Part shown: positions 46,463 to 57,968 of the stretch, piece by piece
Position numbering within the stretch: position 1 is the stretch's first letter
Layout of the letters: each line of letters begins with the position of its first letter
Assembly: GCA_030549335.1 (NCBI GenBank)
Contig: JAUKPH010000027.1
Span: 1,364,001 to 1,428,000 of the forward strand
DNA: 64,000 bases
Direction of reading: 5' to 3'
Source: Pontederia crassipes
Taxonomy: Eukaryota; Streptophyta; Magnoliopsida; Commelinales; Pontederiaceae
Position numbers and translations under genes: made by a program
The notes under the pieces: model-generated
The model's database searches: none
What the model was told of the DNA's origin: nothing
Seen by the model: only the letters and a program-made list of their open reading frames with translations

Positions 46463-47260
46463 GTATACACTTCTTATTAGATATATACGTATAGTAGTTA
46501 TACTTTTCTTAGTTCAATTTATTATTTTTCATATTCTTATCTTAGATATTGTGCATCTGATGATTATTCTTTGATATTATGTCTGTGATGGATATCAATG
46601 CATTTATATGCATTATATAATTGTATGGTGTGGGAAGGGAAGAAAATATGGCTATAATGGGGCAAAAAATCTGGTATTAGCGCCTCCGTAGCATCACACT
46701 AGTGCGACATGAATGATTGACACTACATTAAATATATCATTCTTGAGCGTCTCTTGAGCGCCGAAATAGCGCCTCAAACATCTGCGCCACGATAGCGTCG
46801 ACGTAGCGACGCTAGTCGACCACTCGTAACGAGACATTATGTGTCAACTTAAAATGTCGAGGTATACACTTCTTATTAGATATATACGTATAGTAGTTAT
46901 ACTTTTCTTAGTTCAATTTATTATTTTTCATATTCTTATCTTAGATATTGTGCATCTGATGATTATTCTTTGATATTATGTCTGTGATGGATATCAATGC
47001 ATTTATATGCATTATATAATTGTATGGTGTGGGAAGGGAAGAAAATATGGCTGTAATGGGGCAAAAAATCTGGTATTAGCGCCTCCGTAGCATCACACTA
47101 GTGCGACATGAATGATTGACACTACATTAAATATATCATTCTTGAGCGTCTCTTGAGCGCCGAAATAGCGCCTCAAACATCTGCGCCACGATAGCATCGA
47201 CGTAGCGATGCTAGTCGACCACTCGTAATGAGACATTATGTGTCAACTTAATGTCGAGGT
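46463..47260. repeat. 399-bp tandem duplication in CACTA-C
   Basis: Two head-to-tail copies (46463-46861 and 46862-47260) differ at only a handful of positions, including a 2-bp deletion near CTTAA(AA)TGTCGAGG. Each holds AT-rich sequence and one AGCGTC/GACGTAGCGA cluster, so the duplication doubled the subterminal sites. Confidence 0.92.
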
Positions 47261-47446
47261 AACGTCTACTATTGATGCTAGTAGCGTCTCCCTCTTCTTT
47301 GGCTCTATTGCGATGCTATTAGCTACCGATTGCCGACGTCGCATGTTGTCGACGCTATTTAGACACTATATATTCTAGAGACTCAATAGCGCCGTAATAA
47401 CATCTCTTCCTTTGCGTCGCTATTCACCAATTTTCTTGTAGTGCTT

Positions 47447-48883
47447 GATGAACTCCCAACTGTCATTAACTCTGTGAATTTTGAAAAGCCCCACTTAGTA
47501 CTTTGTGATCAATTTTCAGTTAAAGAACATTATTTGTAACATTATTGACCCTTTCAACCTAAAATCGAAATGACCTGAACACCCTGAACTTGAAATATAA
47601 TGAAATTTTAAAACCCTGATCTAAGACCAAAGCCGAATACTAGATGTCAGATAATCCTCCACATACCACTACCTAGGATCCTACACGGGCTTCAACCGAG
47701 TCAATATTAAAATTTCATGTTGCCACAATCTAAATATTAATAATCCGACTAAGGCCTTATTGTAGCTACTCCTCTTTTGTATATCGGGAAATGCCTTTTT
47801 TCTTTCTTTAATAAAATTCCAAGCACCTCACCAAGTATTATAAGAAGAAAAGGTGAGGAGGATTGTGGGCCCTTTAACAAAAAAAAATATTGTGAATAAC
47901 TACTCCTCTATTTCCCCACTTGGGAAGACAAGAGTATGCTATACACGACACTAGTAGCACCCGAGCCGAGTACTCCTGAAAGAATGACGAGGGGCTATTC
48001 AGTGGGAATTTGCTTTCTTAATTTTCAATTTCCCGATATACCATTAAGGAGCTATTGCAATTGGATTTAACCTAATTGAAATCAAAATCTTAAAGAGGAT
48101 CTAGTGAGCCCTAGGGACAAGGTGTCCCTTGGTGTGTGTGCGGCACAATTTCTTTAGTTTGGCAAAAGTAGGAAGACATGTATGTTCTTAGATGGTAGTT
48201 GTGTGGATCATTATTTAGCATGGTGGTTCCAGCTCCCAACAATGCACTCATTTCAGTGGTCTTGAAGTTAGGGGTTAAAAGGCACTAAAATGATTAATTG
48301 GAGCGCTAAGGAAATACGATGTTACCCATAATGTGATTTGAGATCCTAAGTTTTTAAGGACAAGCAAGAGCTTAAGCGTGGGAGAGTTTGATGTGGAGAA
48401 ACATGTTTCCACTCATATTTGACTATGAATTCATCATATATGTGTTGTGTTTTTATCTCTAAATGCATGTTTCATTTCTGAATTCACGAGCTTTGTAATT
48501 TCTCCACCTCTGTTGAGTATTTATTGTAAAAGGCTAAATTTACACTTTTTCTAACGCCCTATTTTCCCTGCAAGAGCTTCAAGCCAGCAGTGGGAGGAGT
48601 ACATATTCGGCAGCCCCCACTTGACCTCCCGAGTGATGGAAATGCAAGAAGAAAGCCAGTTCACTGTAAAGCTCTGGTCCAAACAACAAACAAGAGGTGG
48701 CAGCCAGGAGACCATCCGACAAAAGGAAGCTTTTCCTAGGGATCTCTTGGAGGGCACTAGAGGACAAAAAAAGAAAAGGACCAGTGGATAGCTCAACCGA
48801 ATCTGCGTCGACCTTGATCGCTCAAGGCTGGTGAGGCAGGGTATCTGGGTCCGCAGCCCCGATGACAAACGATACTTCGAAAA
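47447..48883 (+). other. Athila-3 3' region, PPT and LTR start (copy 1)
   Basis: Continues Athila-3 after CACTA-C. GGACAAGCAAGAGCTTAAGC and GTGGGAGAGTT (48360-48388) form the polypurine tract, followed by an LTR-like start TGATGTGGAGAAACATG at 48389. A GC-richer stretch (48550-48880) with minus-strand ORF 48551-48916 has no recognisable domain. 47884-48520 is repeated at 49400-50040. Confidence 0.6.
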
Positions 48884-49398
48884 GGTTATTTCCATAAATC
48901 TTCCATAAACTATCACGATTTTTGACGCTTAATCTCAAACTACGAACTTATTTCTTTCATCCTTAAACTATCGCGACTTTTCACTTTAGTCCTCCCGTCA
49001 CTTTGTTACATTTTTCGTTAGTTTTAGTTTTTTTCATTTATGAGAAACTAAATTACCCCTCCCTCCAAAAAAATATGAAATAACAAATATAAAAAATAAA
49101 AAAATTATTGGAAGGATTAAAGTGGTAAAAAAATATCATTTATGGAAAAGATTAAATTACTTTCCCCCTGATTTTTTTTCTTTCTTATATTTATTATTTG
49201 ATATGTTATGGAGAGAGGGGTAATTTAGTCTTTTCATAAATGAAAAAAAATCAAAAGTAATGAAAAATATCACAGAAGTAGATGGAAGGACTAAAGTGGA
49301 AAAATCGTGATAGTTTAGGGATACAAAAAAATAAGTTCGTAGTTTGAGTTTAAATATGGAAAATCGTGATAATTTAGGGGAGGTTTATGAAAATAACC
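48884..49398. mobile_element. MULE-B: 515-bp long-inverted-repeat element
   Basis: The ends GGTTATTTCCATAAATC and GAAAATAACC are inverted. The inverted repeat extends about 130-250 bp, with landmarks AAACTATCACGATTTT, CAAACTACGAACTTATTT and CACTTTAGTCCT in both arms. No ORF. No clear target duplication, and its right edge coincides with the start of the duplicated segment at 49400. Confidence 0.7.
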
Positions 49399-50128
49399 CT
49401 AAAAAACATTGCGAATAACTACTCCTCTATCTTCCCACTTGGAGAAGACAAGAGTATGTTATACATGATACCAATAGCACCCGGGCCGAGTACCCCCGAA
49501 AGAACGACGGGCGGCTATTAAGTGGAAAATTGCTTTTTTAATTTTCAATTTCCCGACATACCATTGAGGAGCTACTGTAATTGGATTTAACCTAATTGAA
49601 ATCAAAATCTTAAAGAGGAGCTAATGAGCCCTAGGGACAAGGTGTCCCTTGGTGTGTGTACTGCACAATTTCTTTAGTTTGGCAAAAGCAGGAAGACATG
49701 CATGTTGTTAGACGGTAGTTGTGTGGATCATTATTTAGCACGGTGACATTCTAGCTCCCAACAGTGCACTCATTTCAGTGCTCTTGAAGTCAGGGGTTAA
49801 AAGGCACTAAAACAATTAATTGGTGATCAGGAAGGGCAAGACAGAGGACTAAAGAAAGACGGTGTTACCCATAATGTGATTCGAGATCCTAAGTTTTTAA
49901 GGACAAGCAAGAACTTAAGCGTGGGGTAGTTTGATGTGGAGAAATATGTTTCCACTCATATTTGACTATGAATTCGTCCTATATGTTTTATCTCTAAATG
50001 CATGTTTCATTTTTGAATTCACGAGCTTTGTAATTTCTCCACCTCTGCTGAAAGAGGGAAAAAGGCTTTAAGAGAGGGCAAAAGAGCATGAAAAAGGGGG
50101 ATCCGACTTCACGAGATGAAGGAAGTGT
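49399..50128 (+). repeat. Athila-3 3' region, PPT and LTR start (copy 2)
   Basis: A direct copy of 47884-48530 (about 93 % identical by eye), again with the purine tract and TGATGTGGAGAAATATG at 49931. It has about 20 extra bases near 49826 (GATCAGGAAGGGCAAGACAG). It is cut at 50128 by CACTA-D; the LTR text continues at 57192. Confidence 0.75.
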
Positions 50129-51092
50129 CACTACAAGAAAATGTGCGCTTAGCGACGCAAGGTAGCGCCGCCAAAAACTGTGACGCTATATAGACGCCAC
50201 TAGCGCCTCCATAGCGTCTACTTCGCGTCACGCCAATCAGACGCCACATGCCTCTCGACAGCGTCTCATTCGCGTCTTCTTAGCTATTCAACGAATTGAC
50301 GTTAACTCTAGCGCAATAGAGACGATACGTAGATGCTATTATTTCGCGCCACGAACCGCAAATGCGCGGTAGCACCTAGCGCCGTTCTTGCGTCGATGAA
50401 TTTAGACGCGACACTAGCGTCTCATGTCTAAAGGCTCTAAAGCGATGCTATATGGCGTCTCAAACAAAGGAGACGCTACTGTATATATTTAAACACTATA
50501 TACTATATGTCAATCAATAAATTCATTAAATATTATATTAGTATTAATTACACGATTATCAACATATTATCAATAGCATATTATCAACATATATAAGTAT
50601 TAATTACACGATTATATATATATATATATATGTATTTTTACATGATAAGAGTGTTACTAAATATATAATTTGTTACATATATTATTTATGTTATCTATAC
50701 ATATAATATATATAATATCTTAATTATGCATATATTATTATTATTATATACTTAATCATGAGATTACGATGGTTGATTATGTGAGTGATATTTTAGCGTC
50801 ACAGTAGACACTCAATAGCGTCTACCTAGCGTTTAACGAGAGACGCAGCTTGTGTCGACGCTATGGTGACACTATGGGTGTCTCTCTAGCGTCGCATGTT
50901 TGAGATGCCATGTGGTTTTAGACGCTAGTTCGGAGCTACGGTGTCGCTAAATGAAGCTAGCGACTCAATGGCATCTATATTGCGCCTCCTAAGTCGACTT
51001 TTTACCCCTCGCTCAATCGGGCACATATAGACATATAAATACGCGTATATGCTGATACTTATATATAATAAGTTCATATATACCTATTATTA

Positions 51093-53940
51093 TAACCTAA
51101 TATAACACATATAAACAAATACACACATATATATTCACTTCGAATACGTATACATATACACGTTATATATATATTCAATCAATAAATTCATTAAATATTA
51201 TATTAGTATTAATTACACGATTATCAACATATTATCAATAGCATATTATGAACATTGTATTTTTACATGATAAGAGTGTTCCTAAATATATAATTTGTTA
51301 CCTATATTATTTTTGTTATCTATACATATAATATATATAATATCTTAATTATGCATATATTATTATTATACTTAATCATGAGATTACGATGGTTGATTAA
51401 GTGAGTGATATTTTAGTGTCACGGTAGACACTCAATAGCGTCTACCTAGCGTTCAACGAGAGCCGCAGCTTGTGTCGACGTTATGGTGACACTATGGACG
51501 TCTCTCTAGCGTCGCATGTTTGAGATGCCATGTGGTTTTAGACGTTAGTTCGGCGCTACGGTGTCACTAAATTAAGCTAGCAACTCAATGGCGTCTGTAT
51601 TGCGCCTCCTAAGCCGACTTTTACCCCTCGCTCAATCGGGCACATATAGATATATAAATACGCGTATATGCTGATACTTATATATAATAAGTGCATATAT
51701 ACATATTATTATAACCTAATATGACACATATAAACAAATACACATATATATATTCACTTCGAATACGTATACATATACACGTTATCTATATATATATATT
51801 CAATCAATAAATTCTTTAAATATTATATTAGTATTAATTACACGATTATCAACATATTATCAATAGCATATTATCAACATATATATATGTATGTATTTTT
51901 ACATGATAAGAGTGTTCCTAAATATATAATTTGTTACCTATATTATTTATGTTATCTAAACATATAATATATATAATATCTTAATTATGCATATATTATT
52001 ATTATATACTTAATCATGATATTACGATGGTTGATTAAGTGAGTGATATTTTAACGTCACGGAAGACACTCAATAGTGTCTACCTAGCATTCAATGAGAG
52101 CTGCAGCTTGTGTCGACGCTATGATGACACTATGGGCATCTCTCTAGCGTCGCATGTTCGAGACGCCATGTGGTTTTAGACCCTAGTTCGGCGCTTGGTG
52201 TTGCTAAATGAAGCTAGCGACTCAATGGCGTATGTATTGCGCCTCCTAAGCGTACTTTTTACCCCTCGCTCAATCGGGCACATATAGACATATAAATACG
52301 TGTATATGCTGATACTTATATATAATAAGTGCATATATACATATTATTATAACCTAATCTGACACATATAAACAAATACACACACACATATATATATATA
52401 TATTCACTTCGAATATGTATACATATACACGTTATCTATATATATATGACTCGCACATGTATAGACATATACATACACATATATATTTATAATACATATA
52501 GATAAACACATTGTTGTAACCTAATATAACACATATAAACAAATACACACATATATATTCACTTCGAATACGTATACATATACACGTTATATATATATTC
52601 AATCAATAAATTCATTAAATATTATATTAGTATTAATTACACGATTATCAACATATTATCAATAGCATATTATGAACATTGTATTTTTACATGATAAGAG
52701 TGTTCCTAAATATATAATTTGTTACCTATATTATTTTTGTTATCTATACATATAATATATATAATATCTTAATTATGCATATATTATTATTATACTTAAT
52801 CATGAGATTACGATGGTTGATTAAGTGAGTGATATTTTAGTGTCACGGTAGACACTCAATAGCGTCTACCTAGCGTTCAACGAGAGCCGCAGCTTGTGTC
52901 GACGTTATGGTGACACTATGGACGTCTCTCTAGCGTCGCATGTTTGAGATGCCATGTGGTTTTAGACGTTAGTTCGGCGCTACGGTGTCACTAAATTAAG
53001 CTAGCAACTCAATGGCGTCTGTATTGCGCCTCCTAAGCCGACTTTTACCCCTCGCTCAATCGGGCACATATAGATATATAAATACGCGTATATGCTGATA
53101 CTTATATATAATAAGTGCATATATACATATTATTATAACCTAATATGACACATATAAACAAATACACATATATATATTCACTTCGAATACGTATACATAT
53201 ACACGTTATCTATATATATATATTCAATCAATAAATTCTTTAAATATTATATTAGTATTAATTACACGATTATCAACATATTATCAATAGCATATTATCA
53301 ACATATATATATGTATGTATTTTTACATGATAAGAGTGTTCCTAAATATATAATTTGTTACCTATATTATTTATGTTATCTAAACATATAATATATATAA
53401 TATCTTAATTATGCATATATTATTATTATATACTTAATCATGATATTACGATGGTTGATTAAGTGAGTGATATTTTAACGTCACGGAAGACACTCAATAG
53501 TGTCTACCTAGCATTCAATGAGAGCTGCAGCTTGTGTCGACGCTATGATGACACTATGGGCATCTCTCTAGCGTCGCATGTTCGAGACGCCATGTGGTTT
53601 TAGACCCTAGTTCGGCGCTTGGTGTTGCTAAATGAAGCTAGCGACTCAATGGCGTATGTATTGCGCCTCCTAAGCGTACTTTTTACCCCTCGCTCAATCG
53701 GGCACATATAGACATATAAATACGTGTATATGCTGATACTTATATATAATAAGTGCATATATACATATTATTATAACCTAATCTGACACATATAAACAAA
53801 TACACACACACATATATATATATATATTCACTTCGAATATGTATACATATACACGTTATCTATATATATATGACTCGCACATGTATAGACATATACATAC
53901 ACATATATATTTATAATACATATAGATAAACACATTGTTG
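51093..53940. repeat. 1424-bp tandem duplication inside CACTA-D
   Basis: 51093-52516 and 52517-53940 are nearly identical at a constant offset of 1424, joined at a TAACCTAAT microhomology. Each copy contains two ~630-bp modules starting CAATCAATAAATTC. With the first module at 50499, the element has five (starts near 50499, 51177, 51805, 52601, 53229), each with one dense AGCGTC cluster. Confidence 0.93.
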
Positions 53941-54419
53941 TAACTTAATCTCCCACACGTAGACATATATATACATACACATATATTACATATGTATATA
54001 TATATATACACACACAATTGTATTATATACACATATACATACATATTTATAATTTTGTATACATACATGATAGATTATCGAAAAAAAATAAAACAATTGG
54101 AACGGGGCACAATGCGATGAGACGTTACATTGATAAATAAAATTTCATACATACTAAAAAAATTTGAAAAAAACTTTCAATGAGCGTCTCAATGGCGTCG
54201 CGATCATGAGACACTACACCATTGAGACGCCCCGACGACGCTATGGTGTCTCTACGTTGTCTTAGCGACACATTAGCTTCTCTATAGCGCCGCTCTAGTC
54301 GAATTTTGACAGTGTCAACGCCTATATGGCGTCTACGTAGCGTCATGTTGTATTGCGACGCTAAAAAATTACTTAAATCCGTAACCCTCTTCTTCATTTT
54401 CACTTTTACTGGTTACCTT

Positions 54420-54975
54420 CATTTCATCCCGCCCGCCCGATCCGACACCCTCCACTGCCGCCTCCGCCCTTTGCCCGACGACCGCCCTCCACCGCCGCCG
54501 CCGCCCTTCGCCTCCGCCGCCCTCTGCATTCGACCGCCGCCGCCCTTCGCCTCCGCCGCCCTCCGCCCTTCGCCTCCGCCGCCCTCTGCCCTTCGCCTTC
54601 GCCTTCGCATTCGACCGCCGCCGCCCTTCGCCTCCATCGCCCTCCGCCCTTCGCCTTCGCCTTCGCATTTGCCCTCCGCCCTTCGCCTTCCCCTTCGCAT
54701 TCGACCACCGCCGCCCTTCGCCTCCGCCGCCCTTCGCCTTCGCCTTCTCCTCCTCCTTCGACTCGTCCTCCTCCTCCTCCCTCCGCCTCATCCGTCCTCC
54801 ACCGCCGCCGCCGCCCTCCTCATTTGACTGCCGCCCTTCGCCTCCTCCTCCTCCTTCCTCCGCCTCCATTGCCCTCCACCGCCGCCGCAGGGTGCCTCCG
54901 CCGCCGCCTCGCCCGCCCTCCCCATCCACCGCCGCCCTTCGCGTCCACCGCCGCCTCGTCCGCCCTCCGCCGCAA
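54420..54975. repeat. GC-rich tandem block of CACTA-D
   Basis: Units of CGCCGCCCTTCGCCTCCGCC and CTTCGCCTTCGCATTCGACC. Open frames on both strands (54306-54827, 54369-54929 and others) are repeat-driven; none is called. Confidence 0.8.
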
Positions 54976-55084
54976 GCACAATAAGTGTACTACATTAAGT
55001 ATCCATCGAAAAGAACCAAGGAGAACATTACTGTATATCTATCAATTATCACAATTTTAATTTGGTAAATGATTTATTATGTAT

Positions 55085-56655
55085 TAGGGCCCGTAGCTGA
55101 TGTCAGATCTTCACAGCCTACCCCGGCTGTACCAGATGATGATTCCTCTTCGAGTGATGAAGAGGGGTTACACGATAATGGGGTGGTCACCGTGAATAAT
55201 ATTACTTGACCGTAAGTTAAATAATTTGTATAGATTACTTGTTATAGTTTTGGTTATCATTGAAAATTAATTCTTCTTTGTAATTGACAGGACCACTTTC
55301 ATACTCGCTAGTACCGTGCGGGATGTCAGTGCTCTCGTTCTTTCCCACTTGCCGGAAGGGGCAGGATCCTGGAAAGATGTCCCAATTCAAGTGTGAGATG
55401 ACATGTTTCGAGCCTTTATGGTACGATTTTCTATTTGGGTTACATAATTCGATTTATATTTATTTTAAAATTACTAAGTTTTAACGTTCTATTTGTAGGA
55501 GGCAAATCAGTTTCATCCGGATCTTAGTTTAGGGATGATCCGGAGAGCTTTTGAGGAGGTCACTGCGAAACGCCTCCGAAATTGATTATACAAGTTTCGC
55601 AAGATCGTCACTTCCGCCGGCCTCACTTTGGAGCAGGGCATACGAAGATGCCCAAGACATATTAGGCGCTCGGTTTGGAGTCCCTCTGTAGGAAGTGATA
55701 AGTATGTATACTTTTATATTATTTTTATGAAAATTATAGTTTTTTGAAAGTGTAAGTATTTGATGTTCACAAAAGGACGGATGAACGATGGCAAAGAAAG
55801 TCGGAAAAGGTAAAAGTTAACCATCTTTCGAAGCCCGAGGCCCACATCCACACCAGGGGATCGATGCGATTTGACGAGCATCGATGACGCATGGTAATTT
55901 ACATATAAATTTAATTTATCAAACTTTTGACTTATACTTATGTTATCAAATTTGAAACTTTATTGTAGGAGGAGAAAGAAGGCGGTCTCGTAGACTTTCG
56001 TGTGGTCTACGCATAAGAGCCGAAAGACAAACGACTTAGTCACGCCACCACTACTCGTAGGCTTCTGATAAGTTTCATGATATGGTCATTTGGTTGTTGC
56101 ACTATTTTTGAAATACATAATATTTAAATTTTATAGGATGAGTATAATGCGAAAATGACTGAAAAGTATGGAGATGATTCGAGTACTCAACCACCAGGTA
56201 ATGTTTCTTCGTTGGTTTAGTCATGTTTTTAATTTATGTGTTTCTTGATATATAATTTATATATTATATGATTGTATAATTTTTCTATTTCGTAGAGGAC
56301 CCTTCTGTTTGGGAGGAGGTGGTCGGCACGACACGAGGGGGATACTTGCGTGGCCTCTGCACAGCCGCTCAGATACCTAGGAGGATCGGAGGATATGCAG
56401 GAGGTGCATCTGCTCCGAACTCATCCGCTGCACCTGATATGACGCAGCTATCACAACAGCTATCATAGTAATTATCGGCATAGATATCGCAACAGGTGTC
56501 GCAATAGTTGTCGCAGCAGTTGGCTCCTCTATTGCAGGCGATTCAGGGATTGATCCCGACACAGAATCTATCCACGCGAGGCCATGGACCGAGCACGTCT
56601 GGGTCGAACGTCCGGAATGATAACAATAACTCTCAAACCTATGATAGAAAATAAA
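55085..56655 (+). pseudogene. CACTA-D TNPA-like gene (Transposase_24-type)
   Basis: Exon-like blocks in the same order as CACTA-B: GPVADVRSSQPTPAVPDDDS (55088-55213), TTFILASTVRDVSALVLSHL (55291-55424), EANQFHPDLSLGMIRRAFEE (55500-55705), a KPEAHIHTR / MRFDEH block (55783-55893), a damaged THKSRKTNDLV block (55970-56068), DEYNAKMTEKYGDDSS (56139-56199) and PSVWEEVVGTTRGGYLRGL (56297-56650). The Gln-rich tail is broken by stops at about 56467 and 56479. The family stop TAG is changed (ACC TAT), so the frame would run on to about 56653. A conserved break near 55583 (after KRLRN) is shared with CACTA-B and C. Non-functional. Confidence 0.68.
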
Positions 56656-57191
56656 CTATGCATTTGTTATTTATAGACTTACACATACATATAGTTTGTT
56701 AGTTTGGTGTGAAAAGGGAAAACGAGGCTGGGACGGATAAAAAAAATGTGCAAGTAGCGACTCCATAGCGTCTCATTGGCGACGCGGCTTTAAATATATC
56801 GCACTTTGCGCCCTCTGAACGTCTCACTGGCAATGTGTGCACGCATATTTGCATCAATTTGGCACCCTCCTAGCGCCTATCGTAGCAATTCGTGGGCGCC
56901 GAAATAGCGCCTCAAACCTAGCACCCCTTGCGCGTTGACTTAACGATGCGCTCCTGCTTCGCACAGCCGCAAACGTAGCATCTTAATAACATCGATATAG
57001 CGTCAACAAGGGGCGCTAGTTGCATCTCATTATCTTTGACTCTAGTGCGACACCACTAGCCACCGATTTCCAGCATCTCAATATTGCGGTGCTAGTTAGA
57101 CGCGAAAGAGACGCTCTTCGCAATGGAGACGTAATAGCGCCTCCCTAGCGTCTCCTATGTTGAATCACTAATCGCCAATTTTTTTGTAGTG

Positions 57192-57739
57192 GGTGTGAGA
57201 GTTTTCGGCGAGCAGAATAATTTCAAGGTCATTAGCTGCTCATTTCGAGTATATCAAGAGGCTACTAGGGTTACTTCAAGATTATTCTCTATTGTTGTTT
57301 CGTCTTTGCTATTGAACTAGCCCCTAGACTTTATCAACTCAGTAACATCCAACTCCAGAGGGAAATCCATTCCTCATGTCTCTACGAATGAACCAAGAGG
57401 GCACATAAAGACTGAGTTACGACCATGGGCGTTATTTGGGGGTTAGTGCTTTATCGCAACCAAATCCAATTGCCAAAAATTTCGTGAATGAACTTCGCCA
57501 TCGCTCAATGAACTGGACCTCACCCGTGAGGGGCTTATCATCCTGGGTAGGGAATCGATACGGTTTGAGAGGCTGGTCGGATCCCAACCCTCATCTTGAG
57601 GTTGTTGAATTGAGAATTGCGAGGTGTTTCAGCTAATCTTTCCATCAATGAAATTGGAAAATCTAGAATACTTTGCTTCTATGAGAGTGGCTACACGATG
57701 TTTAACGTTATTCATCGCGAGAACGTGAATACGCGCAGA
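57192..57739 (+). other. Athila-3 LTR continuation after CACTA-D
   Basis: Continues the LTR interrupted at 50128. Contains GAGGCTACTAGGGTTACTTC, then a segment with CCTAGACTTTATCAACTC and GAGGGGCTTATCATCCTGGG. The ORF at 57436-57636 has no family signature. No clear LTR end before the inverted arm at 57740. Confidence 0.45.
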
Positions 57740-57968
57740 CCAGAATGCTTGCTGCTACTTTATTTTTGTTTTATTGTCTGAAGAATGATTATCCCTAAAC
57801 AACACTTCCCCATAAGTCCATAGCATCACATCACAGAGATATTTGAACTCTCCTATATCACTTTCTGCTTTTTTTATCTTCTTATTGTTTGAGAAGAAAA
57901 TTATAAAAAAAATAGTCTAGTAGATTACTTTGAAGCTGGGTAATTCTAATCCTTTTTTTACATCTCAC
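57740..57968 (+). repeat. Right inverted arm (pairs with 38663-38848)
   Basis: The reverse complement of the left arm, ending AATCCTTTTTTTACATCTCAC. It has an extra CCCCATAAGTCCATAGCATC segment near 57810. Confidence 0.8.

Larger units (their letters stand above)
40493..47443 (+). mobile_element. CACTA-C: 6.95 kb CACTA element
   Basis: The left end is CAATACAAGAAAACTATCG and the right end is CACCAATTTTCTTGTAGTG. A perfect CTT duplication is at 40490-40492 and 47444-47446. Layout: left subterminal AGCGTC array (40493-41705), foreign segment (41733-42083), AT-rich TATACATA spacer (to 42600), GC-rich block (42680-43325), transposase-associated and TNPA-like exons (43758-46430), and a tandem-duplicated 3' subterminal region. 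The central catalytic transposase is missing. Confidence 0.9.
50129..57191 (+). mobile_element. CACTA-D: 7.06 kb CACTA element
   Basis: The left end CACTACAAGAAAATGTGCG and the right end CGCCAATTTTTTTGTAGTG match CACTA-B. The flanks TGT and GGT are only a 2/3 match. Layout: repeated subterminal modules (50129-54400), GC-rich block (54420-54975), TNPA-like exons (55085-56655), 3' subterminal array (56750-57191). It lacks both the transposase-associated and catalytic transposase regions. Confidence 0.88.

Noticed and set aside
48551-48916. 121-codon minus-strand ORF
   Set aside because: Lies in Athila-3 LTR-like sequence and runs into MULE-B; no recognisable domain.
54306-55060. Overlapping ORFs up to 186 codons
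   Set aside because: GC-rich tandem block in CACTA-D; no conserved domain and frames disagree between the three elements.
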